DNA of 64,000 nt from Hymenobacter ginkgonis (GCF_009755225.1 NZ_WQKZ01000004.1:248001-312000), one strand, 5' to 3'. Positions 42,801 to 51,186 are shown, numbered from the stretch's first letter. A program made the numbers and translations. Notes: a model not told the origin generated them from the letters alone.

Positions 42801-43397
42801 CTAGGGCATCACCTTGATGTCACCGTGGCCTTTGTAATAGACCTGCCTGTTGTTTGTGTTGTAGATGACGTAGTACATTCGGTAGAGCGTACCGCCGCTG
42901 AATTTATTGGCAGGATATAAAATACTGACCCCAAAACGCTTGAGCACACTATCTCTTAGGCCGTACTCCAGTGCCGTATAGTGCGCATCCACCAGGGTGT
43001 AGAGGATGCGTAGTTGACTGGATGGGATAGCCAAGTCCGTGTCGCGCAACAACGCTGAGAGTTGGGTTTTTCCCCCGATTACAACAGGATTCGGGTAGGC
43101 GGACACTTCCCAGGTGCTAGCCGGCAATTGCGGCTGACTGAAGTCGAGGTTATTCTCCGCAAACAAGCCCATCTCGGCGCTGTTCCAGGTGGCATCAGTC
43201 GTCCAATCTGTAGGGTCAGTCGGATTCGTGAGCGCCCGAGTAGCATCCCACCCGGTATAGCCGTCGTTTGCGCCGAAATCAATAGCCGGAACAGGAGTAG
43301 GAATAGGAGCAGGAACAGAAGTAACTTCTTCCTTACATGCGCCTAATGCAAGTAATAAACCGAATAGTACCAGGTAGTTAAAGTAACAGTATTTCAT
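42801..43397 (-). CDS. Lipoprotein of unknown function in the element
   Basis: Not recognised. The 198-residue protein has a lipoprotein signal (LVLFGLLLALGACKEE, Cys ~21), a short Pro-rich linker (PAPIPTPVPAI) and a compact region beginning DFGANDGYTGWDATRAL. It has its own promoter-like box 5 nt before the ATG and stands between the integrase and repressor genes, where lysogenic-conversion (moron) genes often sit. A surface function in the lysogen, such as exclusion, is possible but is speculation. Confidence 0.7.
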   Translation of the reverse strand: MKYCYFNYLVLFGLLLALGACKEEVTSVPAPIPTPVPAIDFGANDGYTGWDATRALTNPTDPTDWTTDATWNSAEMGLFAENNLDFSQPQLPASTWEVSAYPNPVVIGGKTQLSALLRDTDLAIPSSQLRILYTLVDAHYTALEYGLRDSVLKRFGVSILYPANKFSGGTLYRMYYVIYNTNNRQVYYKGHGDIKVMP

Positions 43398-43402
43398 ACC
43401 GA

Positions 43403-43410
43403 CAAAGTTA
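43403..43410 (-). promoter_or_regulatory. -7 promoter element TAACTTTG before the lipoprotein gene
   Basis: A perfect TAnnTTTG box on the minus strand ends 5 nt before the ATG at 43397, suggesting independent, leaderless expression from the integrated element. Confidence 0.45.
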
Positions 43411-43604
43411 AATATGGAGGAGGTTAACTTGCTCTTTTACATTGCCCCAAAGCAAGGACCGACTCTATATATTACTCTGTAAAAGTCTTGTGGTGAGCGG
43501 GGTTTTTCTGTTATAGGGGGCTGGCAGGAAGCTTCGCGTCCTGCATCTACTTTCTGGTGTTGTGGGGCGTGCTCTAGGCGCTGGTGGAATATGAGATTTA
43601 TAAA

Positions 43605-44606
43605 CTATTCTTCTGGAGGCATATGGACGGCTTGCCCCACCTTCCAAACACTGATTTCAGAAGTCAAGTCTATGCCATTTTCATATCCCAACGCATCTTT
43701 TAGAATTGCTTTTCCATTTATATTAGATGATATATACCTCACCATAACTGTTCTATCTTCTATTACAAAGGCATGAACGCCAGTAGCCTTTTTCAACAAA
43801 GTAGGGTCATGAATAGGGTGAATCACATGTTTAGATTTATCTGGATACCTAGGAGCCATCCTATTGCCACTGACGGTTATTATTCGTGCATCAGTATAGT
43901 CAATGCCAGGCACACGCAGTACAGATAGCGTAGGCCAGCGGATTCCTTGGTCTACCTCACTATTCGGTCTGCTAGTAAGCTGAGGAAAAAGTTCTGGGCT
44001 GTGGAGCAGCCCAGGAGGCGGAAATAAGTCCACTTCGATATACTCCTCCTCTTTCTGGAAGTGCATATTGATTAAGTAGCTACGGATAACATTATCCTCT
44101 TCCAGCTTTTGAAGCATAATAGCTGCATCACTATACCCCTCATAGCCACGTTCGTCTCCTAAAACTGCCAGATTGCCAAAAGAGAGACCCAATTCATCAG
44201 CTAGCTTCTCTAGCACCTTAAGCGATGGATTGCCTTTGCCAGCTTCATATAGGGCAATAGATGCTCTAGACACACCTACTAGATCAGCTAGATGACCCTG
44301 GCTTATCCTTTTTCGCTTCCTAGCATGCTCAATCTTGCGACCTAATAAAGATGCGCTTGATTCTGGTAGATTATCTATCGAAGGCCTGGGTACCGAATCC
44401 TTGTCAGCGAACAGTGGCGTGAGATCAAATTCAAGGACGTTAGACAGTTTCGTTAATGTTTCAATTGTAGGCCTGTTCAGCGCCTTTTCAAATTGAGATA
44501 TAGCACCTCCTGACACACCAACCTGCTCACCTAGCTGATTTTGAGTGAGTTTAGCTTTTTTGCGCAGTTCTAAGAGCTTGTTGCTTAACAAGGTTGGAGC
44601 ACTCAT
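43605..44606 (-). CDS. Phage repressor with two HTH_XRE domains and a degenerate S24 peptidase domain
   Basis: The 333-residue protein has two consecutive helix-turn-helix domains (about 8-60, LTQNQLGEQVGVSGGAISQFE; and 88-142, ISQGHLADLVGVSRASIALYE) and a C-terminal LexA/CI-like domain. In CI and LexA the catalytic Ser lies in G-x-S-M and the Lys about 40 residues later. Here the matching site reads VSGNRMAP (Arg249) and the second reads TVMVRY (Arg290), so both catalytic residues are Arg. RecA-stimulated self-cleavage is therefore not expected. It is divergent from the cro-like gene. The gene is visibly more AT-rich than its neighbours. A TATTTTG sequence ends 2 nt before the ATG. The 207-bp gap downstream to the lipoprotein holds nothing recognisable. 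Confidence 0.85.
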   Translation of the reverse strand: MSAPTLLSNKLLELRKKAKLTQNQLGEQVGVSGGAISQFEKALNRPTIETLTKLSNVLEFDLTPLFADKDSVPRPSIDNLPESSASLLGRKIEHARKRKRISQGHLADLVGVSRASIALYEAGKGNPSLKVLEKLADELGLSFGNLAVLGDERGYEGYSDAAIMLQKLEEDNVIRSYLINMHFQKEEEYIEVDLFPPPGLLHSPELFPQLTSRPNSEVDQGIRWPTLSVLRVPGIDYTDARIITVSGNRMAPRYPDKSKHVIHPIHDPTLLKKATGVHAFVIEDRTVMVRYISSNINGKAILKDALGYENGIDLTSEISVWKVGQAVHMPPEE

Positions 44607-44770
44607 GGCAAAATAATCTTGCTGATAACCAATATTTTATTATCTGTAAAGCATTTTATTGCACTACAGATTATACATTCAAGTGTCACATCCGTACATT
44701 CGTGAAGTGATAGGCAGACTGATGGCAAAAGTAGGGTCCACTTGAAGTAAAGCAAGCAATTTATAGCATC
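44607..44770. promoter_or_regulatory. Divergent repressor/early-gene operator region
   Basis: This 164-bp AT-rich gap separates the repressor from the cro-like gene. It contains paired 8-bp inverted half-sites TTCAAGTG (44678-44685) and CACTTGAA (44739-44746), an imperfect pair TATCTGTA/TACAGATT (44641-44648 and 44665-44672) and a CAAAATA promoter-like box beside the repressor start. These are operator candidates; none is proven. Confidence 0.45.
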
Positions 44771-44983
44771 ATGACTAAAGAAAATGCGAATCTTAAGCAG
44801 TTATTACCCCATGGGGCTATTACTGCTATAGCTAAGAAGCTTGGCATCCGGCAGCCTTCGGTTAGCGAGGCCCTACGCCGTGGTAAACCGGGAAATGCCT
44901 GTGTTCAGGAAGCCCTGCGCATAGTTCGCGAGTCGGGGGCATTAGAAGCTCAGCAAACGCTCAATAGTCTCAAAGCTGCTTAA
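44771..44983 (+). CDS. Small HTH protein, Cro-like
   Basis: This 70-residue protein carries a helix-turn-helix (AIAKKLGIRQPSVSEALRRGKPGN) and little else. It is the first gene of the early operon, divergent from the repressor, the usual place of a Cro-type regulator. The next gene starts 4 bp after its stop. Confidence 0.7.
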   Translation: MTKENANLKQLLPHGAITAIAKKLGIRQPSVSEALRRGKPGNACVQEALRIVRESGALEAQQTLNSLKAA

Positions 44984-44987
44984 CCTT

Positions 44988-45392
44988 ATGGCAGCCCCTA
45001 CCCCCCGCCGCCAAGTAGCTACCGCTACGCCCGCCACTTCAGTGACTGGGGCTACCATTACTGCTTTGCCTGAGCTACATTTCACAATGGCCAACGGCCT
45101 GCTGGTGGTGCGCGACGCGGCGACCGTGGTTACCTTATTGCAGAATGAGCAAAGGGCCCGGCTGGCCGCCGAAGCCGAGCAAGCGGCGCTATCTACGGTT
45201 TACCGGCTCTCGGGCGAACCCGATGAAAGCCGCCCGTACGGTGGGTTGCTTACTCGTCGACTAGACATCAGCGAGCGCACGTTGGGCGACCTACTACGCG
45301 ATGGCCGCCTACGCTATACCTGCGCCGGCAAGAAGAACTACCGGGTCAGCGAGCTAGCGGTTCGAGAGTTCTTAGGTGACGCACCCATCTAA
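44988..45392 (+). CDS. Excisionase-like / HTH_17-type DNA-binding protein
   Basis: The 134-residue protein has an unstructured Pro/Thr-rich N-terminus and a helical segment (EQRARLAAEAEQAAL). Its C-terminal domain (LTRRLDISERTLGDLLRDGRLRYTCAGKKNYRVSELAVREFLGD) has the MerR-like winged-helix pattern of excisionase-family proteins. In context it could direct excision for one of the two recombinases, or regulate early genes. Confidence in the fold is moderate; the role is inferred. Confidence 0.6.
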   Translation: MAAPTPRRQVATATPATSVTGATITALPELHFTMANGLLVVRDAATVVTLLQNEQRARLAAEAEQAALSTVYRLSGEPDESRPYGGLLTRRLDISERTLGDLLRDGRLRYTCAGKKNYRVSELAVREFLGDAPI

Positions 45393-45488
45393 ATTCCACA
45401 CTGATTTTCAGGGACTTTATATCCGGTTGGACTCCCAGCCCAGCCACGCTTTTGCTTACTCTTTTCTTCTCATTCCCCCTCCCAACCC

Positions 45489-45857
45489 ATGTTAGATTAC
45501 CAAAAGAATTACACCCACAAGACTGCTAAACGCGAACGTAAGGTCTACAAGAAACTGCTCGCTCAGTATCACCAACTCCTCTCTGCTGCTGATGAGGGCG
45601 TGTTTGAAATAACAGTTCGTAGCCAAAGCGGCGCCATCACGGTACCAGTATCGCTAGGGGACGGCGGCCAGCTCACAGCGGACTTAGTTGACTGCTTTGC
45701 CGGGCGTATTCAGCTACTGGAGCGCAACCTCAATAACTCGCTTATCGAGATTGGCTTCGAAACGAAGAAGGGCCGCGAGAAGAAGCAGAAAAAGCAAGCG
45801 CAATGGGCCGCTGAAACTGCGGCTCAGGTCGGTGCAGAGGGGAGGCTGGTAGCATGA
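45489..45857 (+). CDS. Hypothetical protein upstream of the second recombinase
   Basis: Not recognised. It has 122 residues with basic ends (NYTHKTAKRERKVYKK and KKGREKKQKKQAQW) and a short central beta-rich segment (GVFEITVRSQSGAITVPVSLG). Its stop overlaps the recombinase start (ATGA), so the two are translationally coupled, and a role as an accessory DNA-binding factor is conceivable. The 96-bp gap before it has no feature. Confidence 0.6.
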   Translation: MLDYQKNYTHKTAKRERKVYKKLLAQYHQLLSAADEGVFEITVRSQSGAITVPVSLGDGGQLTADLVDCFAGRIQLLERNLNNSLIEIGFETKKGREKKQKKQAQWAAETAAQVGAEGRLVA

Positions 45858-47188
45858 GGGCGCTCGTAGATATTGTATTCGAGAGGAAGCACCTCACTAA
45901 AATGACCAAGGGTTTAATAAACCGCACAGGCTTTATTTCTATCTCTTGTATTATCAAAGTGCATGGCCAGCGCGCACAGGCAAGGTTTGAAGCCGGCCAC
46001 CTAACCACTGCCGATAATTGGAGTACTGATGGCGGTGGGCGGGTACTAGGTAAAACACCTGCTGACCGTCATATTGATAGCCAGCTTGTTAAGATGCGTG
46101 ATGACTTAAACGACATTCACGCCGACTTAGAGCGCCAGGGCAAGACCGTAACGGCCCGCCGGATTCTGGATATCTACCGCAATCCCCGTACGCACCTAAG
46201 CCTGCTAGACTTGATGCAAGCGATGCTCAAAGAGGAAAAAAAGCTAGTTGGGGTAGAACTGGCGCTGGGCACTTATACGGGCCATAAATCCCGCTTTAAG
46301 AAAGTAGCGCAGTTTCTAGCCGCGCACAATCTGAGCGACTTGCATCCTAGCGAGTTCACTTATAGCACGGCCGATAAGTTCCTGCATTGGCTTTTGCTCG
46401 ACCAGAAGTTTGGTCGCAATTCAGCCGTGAAGGGGGTGCAAGTGGTGGGCATGGTGCTGGCGTGGGGAGTGCGGCGCGAGTTGCTCGACGTGAATCCCAT
46501 GCAGCAGTATAAGTATAAGCTGGCTCCCCCAAAGGATATTATTTACTTAATGGCAGAGGATGTAGCCGAGCTGGCTGCTTTCCCCCTAGAAGAACCCACC
46601 CTGCAAAAAGTGCGGGATGCCTTCATTTTGCAATGCTGGACAGGGCTAGCCTATGCCGATTTACTAGCGCTGAATGTGCGGCGCGATGTAGAAAACTACA
46701 TTGACCAACAAGGAGTAAAGCGGCGCCTGTTGCGAGTGCGACGGCAAAAAAGTACTTACGTCAAGAACTACGAGTGCATAATACCCTTGCTGCCAGAAGC
46801 CGAGCGCATCCTGACGCAGTATAACGACAAGGTGCCCATTTTCACCAACCAGGCTTATAACCGCTACCTCAAGGAGATAGGCGCGCGCCTGGGATTTTCA
46901 CCCGAGCAAATGACTACCCATGTAGGCCGCAAAACAGCGGGGGTGCTCATGCTCAATCTAGGTGTTCGCATGGAGGTGGTAAGCAAGTACCTAGGCCACC
47001 GTTCGGTTACTATGACGGAGCGTATTTACGCCAAGATATTGGATAAGACGCTGATAGAAGACTTTGGGCGCGTGTTTTATAATGCCACCCAGACACCTGA
47101 GCCGGCACAGCCGCAGGAAGTGGGTGGACGTGTGGTCCCCCTATGGGCTGAGGCCACCCTAGTTCGAAAGGAGGCCGCCAGTGCGTAG
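45854..47188 (+). CDS. Second tyrosine recombinase, Bacteroidota type
   Basis: The 444-residue recombinase has an arm domain (NRTGFISISCIIKVHGQ), a SAM-like core-binding domain (LLDLMQAMLKEEKKLVG) and a catalytic domain. The first conserved Arg position reads WTGLAYADLLAL (Ala), a substitution known in many Bacteroidota integrases, including relatives of IntDOT. His-x-x-Arg (THVGRKTAG), His (LGHRSVTMT) and the nucleophile Tyr (ERIYAKI) are present. It lies inside the early operon, not at the element end, so its target is unclear: a nested element, an inversion switch or a resolution system. Confidence 0.88.
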   Translation: MRALVDIVFERKHLTKMTKGLINRTGFISISCIIKVHGQRAQARFEAGHLTTADNWSTDGGGRVLGKTPADRHIDSQLVKMRDDLNDIHADLERQGKTVTARRILDIYRNPRTHLSLLDLMQAMLKEEKKLVGVELALGTYTGHKSRFKKVAQFLAAHNLSDLHPSEFTYSTADKFLHWLLLDQKFGRNSAVKGVQVVGMVLAWGVRRELLDVNPMQQYKYKLAPPKDIIYLMAEDVAELAAFPLEEPTLQKVRDAFILQCWTGLAYADLLALNVRRDVENYIDQQGVKRRLLRVRRQKSTYVKNYECIIPLLPEAERILTQYNDKVPIFTNQAYNRYLKEIGARLGFSPEQMTTHVGRKTAGVLMLNLGVRMEVVSKYLGHRSVTMTERIYAKILDKTLIEDFGRVFYNATQTPEPAQPQEVGGRVVPLWAEATLVRKEAASA

Positions 47189-47609
47189 CTATCCACTCGA
47201 CTACCGCCCGGGTCTCTACGACCTGCCCCCCACGGCCGCCATAGCGTTTCGGTTTCACCAGGGCCACAAGCTGCTGCTCTATAGCCAGGGCCAGATTTAC
47301 GAGGGTGACCTGATTGAGCCCGAGCGCTGGCACCATGTACCGGCGGGCTTACGGCTTTTTATCCGTCTGCGGGGTGGGCTTGAAACTGCTCCCATCGTGG
47401 GGGCGCAGTTGCTGGCCAACCACCTGTTTCGCCCTGACCCGCTACCCGATGCCAGCAACTGCGGACTGGAGCTGGACCTGAACCCTGACCGGCCACCGGG
47501 GCAGAAGCCCACGGAGGGGGAGCTAGTGCGCTGGCAGAGTTCCCACTTCCAAACCCTTTTTGTGTACTGGGAGCGCGCCGGCAAGGCCGCCCCGAAGCGT
47601 GACGTGTGA
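47181..47609 (+). CDS. Hypothetical protein between recombinase and replication genes
   Basis: Not recognised; 142 residues, mixed alpha/beta, no signal peptide. It starts at GTG 47181, overlapping the recombinase by 8 bp. A perfect Shine-Dalgarno (AAAGGAGG, 47167-47174) lies 6 nt before the GTG, unusual in this window and supportive of this start. Its stop codon overlaps the ATG of the replication gene (TGATG). Confidence 0.65.
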   Translation: MRSYPLDYRPGLYDLPPTAAIAFRFHQGHKLLLYSQGQIYEGDLIEPERWHHVPAGLRLFIRLRGGLETAPIVGAQLLANHLFRPDPLPDASNCGLELDLNPDRPPGQKPTEGELVRWQSSHFQTLFVYWERAGKAAPKRDV

Positions 47610-50104
47610 TGCTAGTTTCCTTTTATCCTGACTCCGTAACCACTGCTGGTCAGACGCTGGAGTTGCCCGAGGTGCTGGCTGGCATTCGGGACGGCCGCTG
47701 GCGCACCGCAGTGGAGGCCGCCCGCGCCGCCCTAGGCGACAAAGCTGCCTATGCCAGGGCCAAACGGAGGCTACCCGGCTTCACCACCTCGGGCACATTC
47801 AGTGCCCGCGAAGACGGGAAGCTGTTGCATCATTCGGGGCTGCTGTGTCTCGACATTGATGCCAAGGACGCCAACGCGGGGGTTGACTTGGTGGCAGCCC
47901 GGCGGGCCATTGAAACGGATAGCTACGCCTACGCCGTGGGCACCAGCACCGGCGGGGTGGGCTTCTTCGTGCTGGTGCCCATCCCGGCCGAGGACCACAA
48001 GGGCAGCTTTCGAGCGCTGGCGGCCTATTTTCAGGCTGAGTACGGCGTAGCGGTTGACCCCAGCTGCTCGAACGTGAGCCGGCTGCGCTTCGTCAGCTAT
48101 GACCCCGCGCTGTGCCTGAATGAGCAGGCAGCTACTTTCGAAGAGACGCTGCCCGAGCCGAGAGCCAAGCAGCCTGTCCGGATGCTGTCAGGGGCACCCT
48201 TCACGGCCCCGGACCTGCGCAATGCTGACACAGAGGCGACGCTGATTGCCATCGGCGTCAAGATGATTCAGCAAGCTCCCGAGGGCGGCAAGCATGACGC
48301 CGTACGCGATGCGGCCCATATGGTGGGTGGGTACGTAGGCTCAGGTTTCGTTGACGCGGGCCGGGCTTACGATGCCCTGCTCTCCGCAGTGCTCGCTAAA
48401 GAGAATGTGGCCGACCTTAAAAATGCCGAGAAATCGCTGCATTCCGGACTTTACAAAACAGGCCCCGCCAAACCGCTGCTACCTGAGTGGCTTCAGCTAC
48501 GGGTACGCAAAGAATTACGAGAGGCCCGGCAGGCCTACGGGACGGTGGTAACGCTGGCGCAGGAAATTGCCACCCAGGCCCACGTGCCGCTGGCCAGCGT
48601 GCAAGCCGCCATCGAGGCACTGGCTAAGGAACAACAGCAATCTCCCACGCTGCTCACCTTCTGGTACCTGCAGCCGCCAACCAAGCGCGACGGGCCGGCT
48701 AAGGTGCAGCTCAGCGATAACGATTATAAGAACTGGCTGGCCGCTGAAGGCTTCCGCAAGTACCGCATCGGCGAAGCCAGCTACCTCATTGTGCGAGTGC
48801 AGGCGAACATCGTGCACCGGCAGGACGGCGGGCAGCTGCGGGACTTCGTGAATGCCTATCTTGATAACCTGCCCTATGAGTTTGACGGGGGGGTGTACCG
48901 CTTCCAGATTCAGAACTTGGTGCTTGCGAAGGACGGTAAGTATTATGACCCTAAGTTTCTGCAAAACCTGCCGAGTCTCGACCAACCATTCCTGCGTGAT
49001 GAACGGGAGCAGGCCTACTTCTTCTTTACCAACTGCTGGGTGCGGGTCAGCGCCACCGAGCGCCAGGCGTTGCCCTACGCCGAGCTACCCGGCCTTATCT
49101 GGACCGAGCAGGTGCGGCCGCACCACGTGGTACTTATTAGCCGTCCCGAGGCTGAGCAGTGCGACTTTCATGCTTTCACGACTAATGTGAGCGCCCAGGA
49201 TACCACCCGCCTGAGGGTGCTGCAAAACGCGCTGGGCTATTTGTTACATGGATACAAAGAAGAGCTCAATGCGCGTTGCGTCATCTTCCTTGATGAGGTG
49301 GCCACCACCGGTAAGCCCGACGGGCGTACGGGCAAGAGCTTGCTGATCCGCGCCGTGGGGGAACTCATCAAAGTGACCCTGATACCCGGTGCCACATTTC
49401 GTTTCGAAGACAGCTTTCGGTTTTCGCGGGTAGACCTCGATACCCGTATCCTCTACTTCGACGAGTGGGACGGCCGGAGGCTGCCTTTCAAAAAGCTGTT
49501 TACCGAAATCGTATCAGAGCTGGCCGTCAACAAAAAGAACCAGCCTGAATTCATCATTCCTTTCGCGGACGGACCTAAGTTCGCCATGACCACCAACGAC
49601 GTGCTACTGGGCGACGGCAGCAGCCACGAGGGCCGAAAGCTAGAGATTCCGCTGGCGCCCCACTACTCGGCCACCCACACGCCGAAGGACGAGTTTGGCC
49701 GTGGCTTCTTTCGGGAAGGCTGGGAAACAGATGTGGCCGAGTACAATCGTTTCTTCAACCTGGCCCTGTTCTGGGTGCAAAGCTTTCTGGCCAGTGGCCG
49801 GCAGTTGCAGCAGCTACCCTCAGCCACGCTGGCGGCCCGCAAGCTGGAGCAGGAGACGGGGACTGAGTTTATAGAATTTGCGGCTGAATTGGTGGCGGCG
49901 GGCGTGCCCACCAATGAGCCAGGTATTTGGGCGGCTGATGCTTTTGGCCGCTACCAGACGGAGACGGGCGACCGACGCACCAGCTACCAGCGCTTTAATA
50001 GCTGGCTGGTAAAGCTGGGATTCGAGAAGAAAAAGTGGCGAGTTAAGGACTCTCGTTGTGATCAGACTTACCTGTTACTACCAGTGGCTGCGGCTAACTT
50101 TTAA
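47609..50104 (+). CDS. Replication protein: VirE_N (BT4734-like) primase-associated domain plus helicase/ATPase
   Basis: The 831-residue protein has an N-terminal VirE_N/BT4734-type domain (about 1-175; FTTSGTFSAREDGKLLHHSGLLCLDIDAKD and STGGVGFFVLVP), common in Bacteroidota mobile elements and related to primase-polymerase folds. A helical middle region follows, then an SF3-like ATPase: Walker A GRTGKSLL at about 572-579, acidic strand ILYFDEWDG near 614 and a sensor-like FAMTTNDVLLG. It probably primes and unwinds element DNA. The ATG at 47609 overlaps the previous stop; a GTG three bases upstream is an alternative. A terminator hairpin overlaps its stop codon. Confidence 0.85.
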   Translation: MLVSFYPDSVTTAGQTLELPEVLAGIRDGRWRTAVEAARAALGDKAAYARAKRRLPGFTTSGTFSAREDGKLLHHSGLLCLDIDAKDANAGVDLVAARRAIETDSYAYAVGTSTGGVGFFVLVPIPAEDHKGSFRALAAYFQAEYGVAVDPSCSNVSRLRFVSYDPALCLNEQAATFEETLPEPRAKQPVRMLSGAPFTAPDLRNADTEATLIAIGVKMIQQAPEGGKHDAVRDAAHMVGGYVGSGFVDAGRAYDALLSAVLAKENVADLKNAEKSLHSGLYKTGPAKPLLPEWLQLRVRKELREARQAYGTVVTLAQEIATQAHVPLASVQAAIEALAKEQQQSPTLLTFWYLQPPTKRDGPAKVQLSDNDYKNWLAAEGFRKYRIGEASYLIVRVQANIVHRQDGGQLRDFVNAYLDNLPYEFDGGVYRFQIQNLVLAKDGKYYDPKFLQNLPSLDQPFLRDEREQAYFFFTNCWVRVSATERQALPYAELPGLIWTEQVRPHHVVLISRPEAEQCDFHAFTTNVSAQDTTRLRVLQNALGYLLHGYKEELNARCVIFLDEVATTGKPDGRTGKSLLIRAVGELIKVTLIPGATFRFEDSFRFSRVDLDTRILYFDEWDGRRLPFKKLFTEIVSELAVNKKNQPEFIIPFADGPKFAMTTNDVLLGDGSSHEGRKLEIPLAPHYSATHTPKDEFGRGFFREGWETDVAEYNRFFNLALFWVQSFLASGRQLQQLPSATLAARKLEQETGTEFIEFAAELVAAGVPTNEPGIWAADAFGRYQTETGDRRTSYQRFNSWLVKLGFEKKKWRVKDSRCDQTYLLLPVAAANF

Positions 50105-50123
50105 AATTGAAAGTTAGCCGCAG
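50088..50123 (+). terminator. Terminator overlapping the replication gene stop
   Basis: CTGCGGCTAACTT (50088-50100) pairs with AAGTTAGCCGCAG (50111-50123) over 10 nt of AT-rich loop that contains the TAA stop. The right arm AAGTTAGCCGCAG recurs at 50370-50382. Confidence 0.6.
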
Positions 50124-50453
50124 CGTTACTTACTGTGAGTCAACATACTACACAGTGCTTTACTGCTTCAAAAAGCACCTTTTACATTTCAGCCTATACA
50201 CTTTACATGTTTTGTATTTTTCTTATTTATAAATACGCGGATAATAAGAAAAATACAAATTATATGGAGCAAGCTGAAAACATTGTCTACCCCCTTTCTA
50301 AAACCTGCAAAAAAGCATCCTAGCACCATCAAAAACGCTGATTTTTCTGCGGCCAAGTTGAAAAATAAAAAGTTAGCCGCAGCCTCCTTTTTACCTCTCG
50401 CCTATTCTATGCCGATCATCACCCCCTACCCATTGGCAAGTAGATGCACCCTG
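50105..50453. other. AT-rich non-coding gap with a 17-bp hairpin and direct repeats
   Basis: The 349-bp stretch after the replication gene has no gene. It contains a perfect 17-bp AT-rich hairpin (50211-50227 with 50243-50259, arm TTTGTATTTTTCTTATT) and a 13-bp direct repeat AAGTTAGCCGCAG at 50111-50123 and 50370-50382. The AT content is far above that of its surroundings. Possibilities are an origin of replication for the adjacent initiator-like protein, a small RNA, or a decayed insertion flanked by the repeats. Confidence 0.5.
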
Positions 50454-50795
50454 CTACTTACCAATCGGCTTGGTAAAAATTAAAGTCGTAAAAACAGCAC
50501 CCCCATTCGCATACTCAGCACCTGGAATAGTTGCCTGCACTTGATATCCTTGCTGATAGAGCTTACTAAGAGCATCAAAATAGCCCTTTGACGCACGCTG
50601 ATTTTTTGAGACTTTATCGGCCCACTCAGAGCTAACCTCTTCGGGCTCTTGCCCAGCCCGCTCAATGGTTAAGTGAATATGGCCAATAACCTCTGCTACC
50701 CGCACCACTACTATATCTGCCCCACCTGTCTGCGCCATTACCGGCTGCGAAGTCAGTGATAGTAGGTACGCTCCGAAGAATATCAGTTTTTTCAT
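50454..50795 (-). CDS. Small secreted protein of unknown function
   Basis: The 113-residue protein, started at ATG 50795, has a signal peptide (MKKLIFFGAYLLSLTSQPVMAQ) and a short mixed domain (DIVVVRVAEVIGHIHLTIERAG to GAVFTTLIFTKPIGK). Not recognised. It is transcribed against the surrounding late genes and could be another lysogenic-conversion gene. The longer frame to 50849 adds residues before the signal peptide and is rejected. Confidence 0.6.
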   Translation of the reverse strand: MKKLIFFGAYLLSLTSQPVMAQTGGADIVVVRVAEVIGHIHLTIERAGQEPEEVSSEWADKVSKNQRASKGYFDALSKLYQQGYQVQATIPGAEYANGGAVFTTLIFTKPIGK

Positions 50796-50841
50796 GGCGG
50801 CGAAGATAACCGCACCACTTATGCTTAATCTACCCTCCCTC

Positions 50842-51186
50842 ATGCCCACCTCTGCAAAACCCCTTCCTCAGGACGTACCCACGCTGACGGTTTACCGCAG
50901 CAGCCTCGTTAACCTCAACGGCGAAGCCACCCGCCGCACCCACGGCCCTCATGCCCACGTCGACCTACTGCCGCCAGCCCGCAAGGGTGACTGCTGGCGG
51001 CTGGACCGCCGGGCCGGCTCGCCCTACCGCCTGCACGGCAGCACCGACCGCGGTCACCTACGCTTTCGGGCGCTCTACCGCAGCAACCTGCTCTTTGCTG
51101 ACCAGCCCGCCGAGGTCACGGCCCTGCGCTTTGTACTGGCGCCTGACCCCGATAGCCCTGAGTTATTTCGGCTGCAGGTAGCCTAA
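50842..51186 (+). CDS. Hypothetical protein before the terminase genes
   Basis: The 114-residue protein (from MPTSAKPLPQDVP) is not recognised. It is polar, with several His/Arg-rich segments (THGPHAHVDLLPP, YRLHGSTDRGHLRF). Start choice is uncertain (two earlier in-frame ATGs, at 50794 and 50821). It is on the same strand as, and 52 bp ahead of, the terminase small subunit. An HNH motif was considered but not seen. Confidence 0.5.
   Translation: MPTSAKPLPQDVPTLTVYRSSLVNLNGEATRRTHGPHAHVDLLPPARKGDCWRLDRRAGSPYRLHGSTDRGHLRFRALYRSNLLFADQPAEVTALRFVLAPDPDSPELFRLQVA

Noticed and set aside
50842..51186. HNH endonuclease before the terminase genes
   Set aside because: The His/Asn spacing of an HNH motif is not present despite the His-rich sequence.
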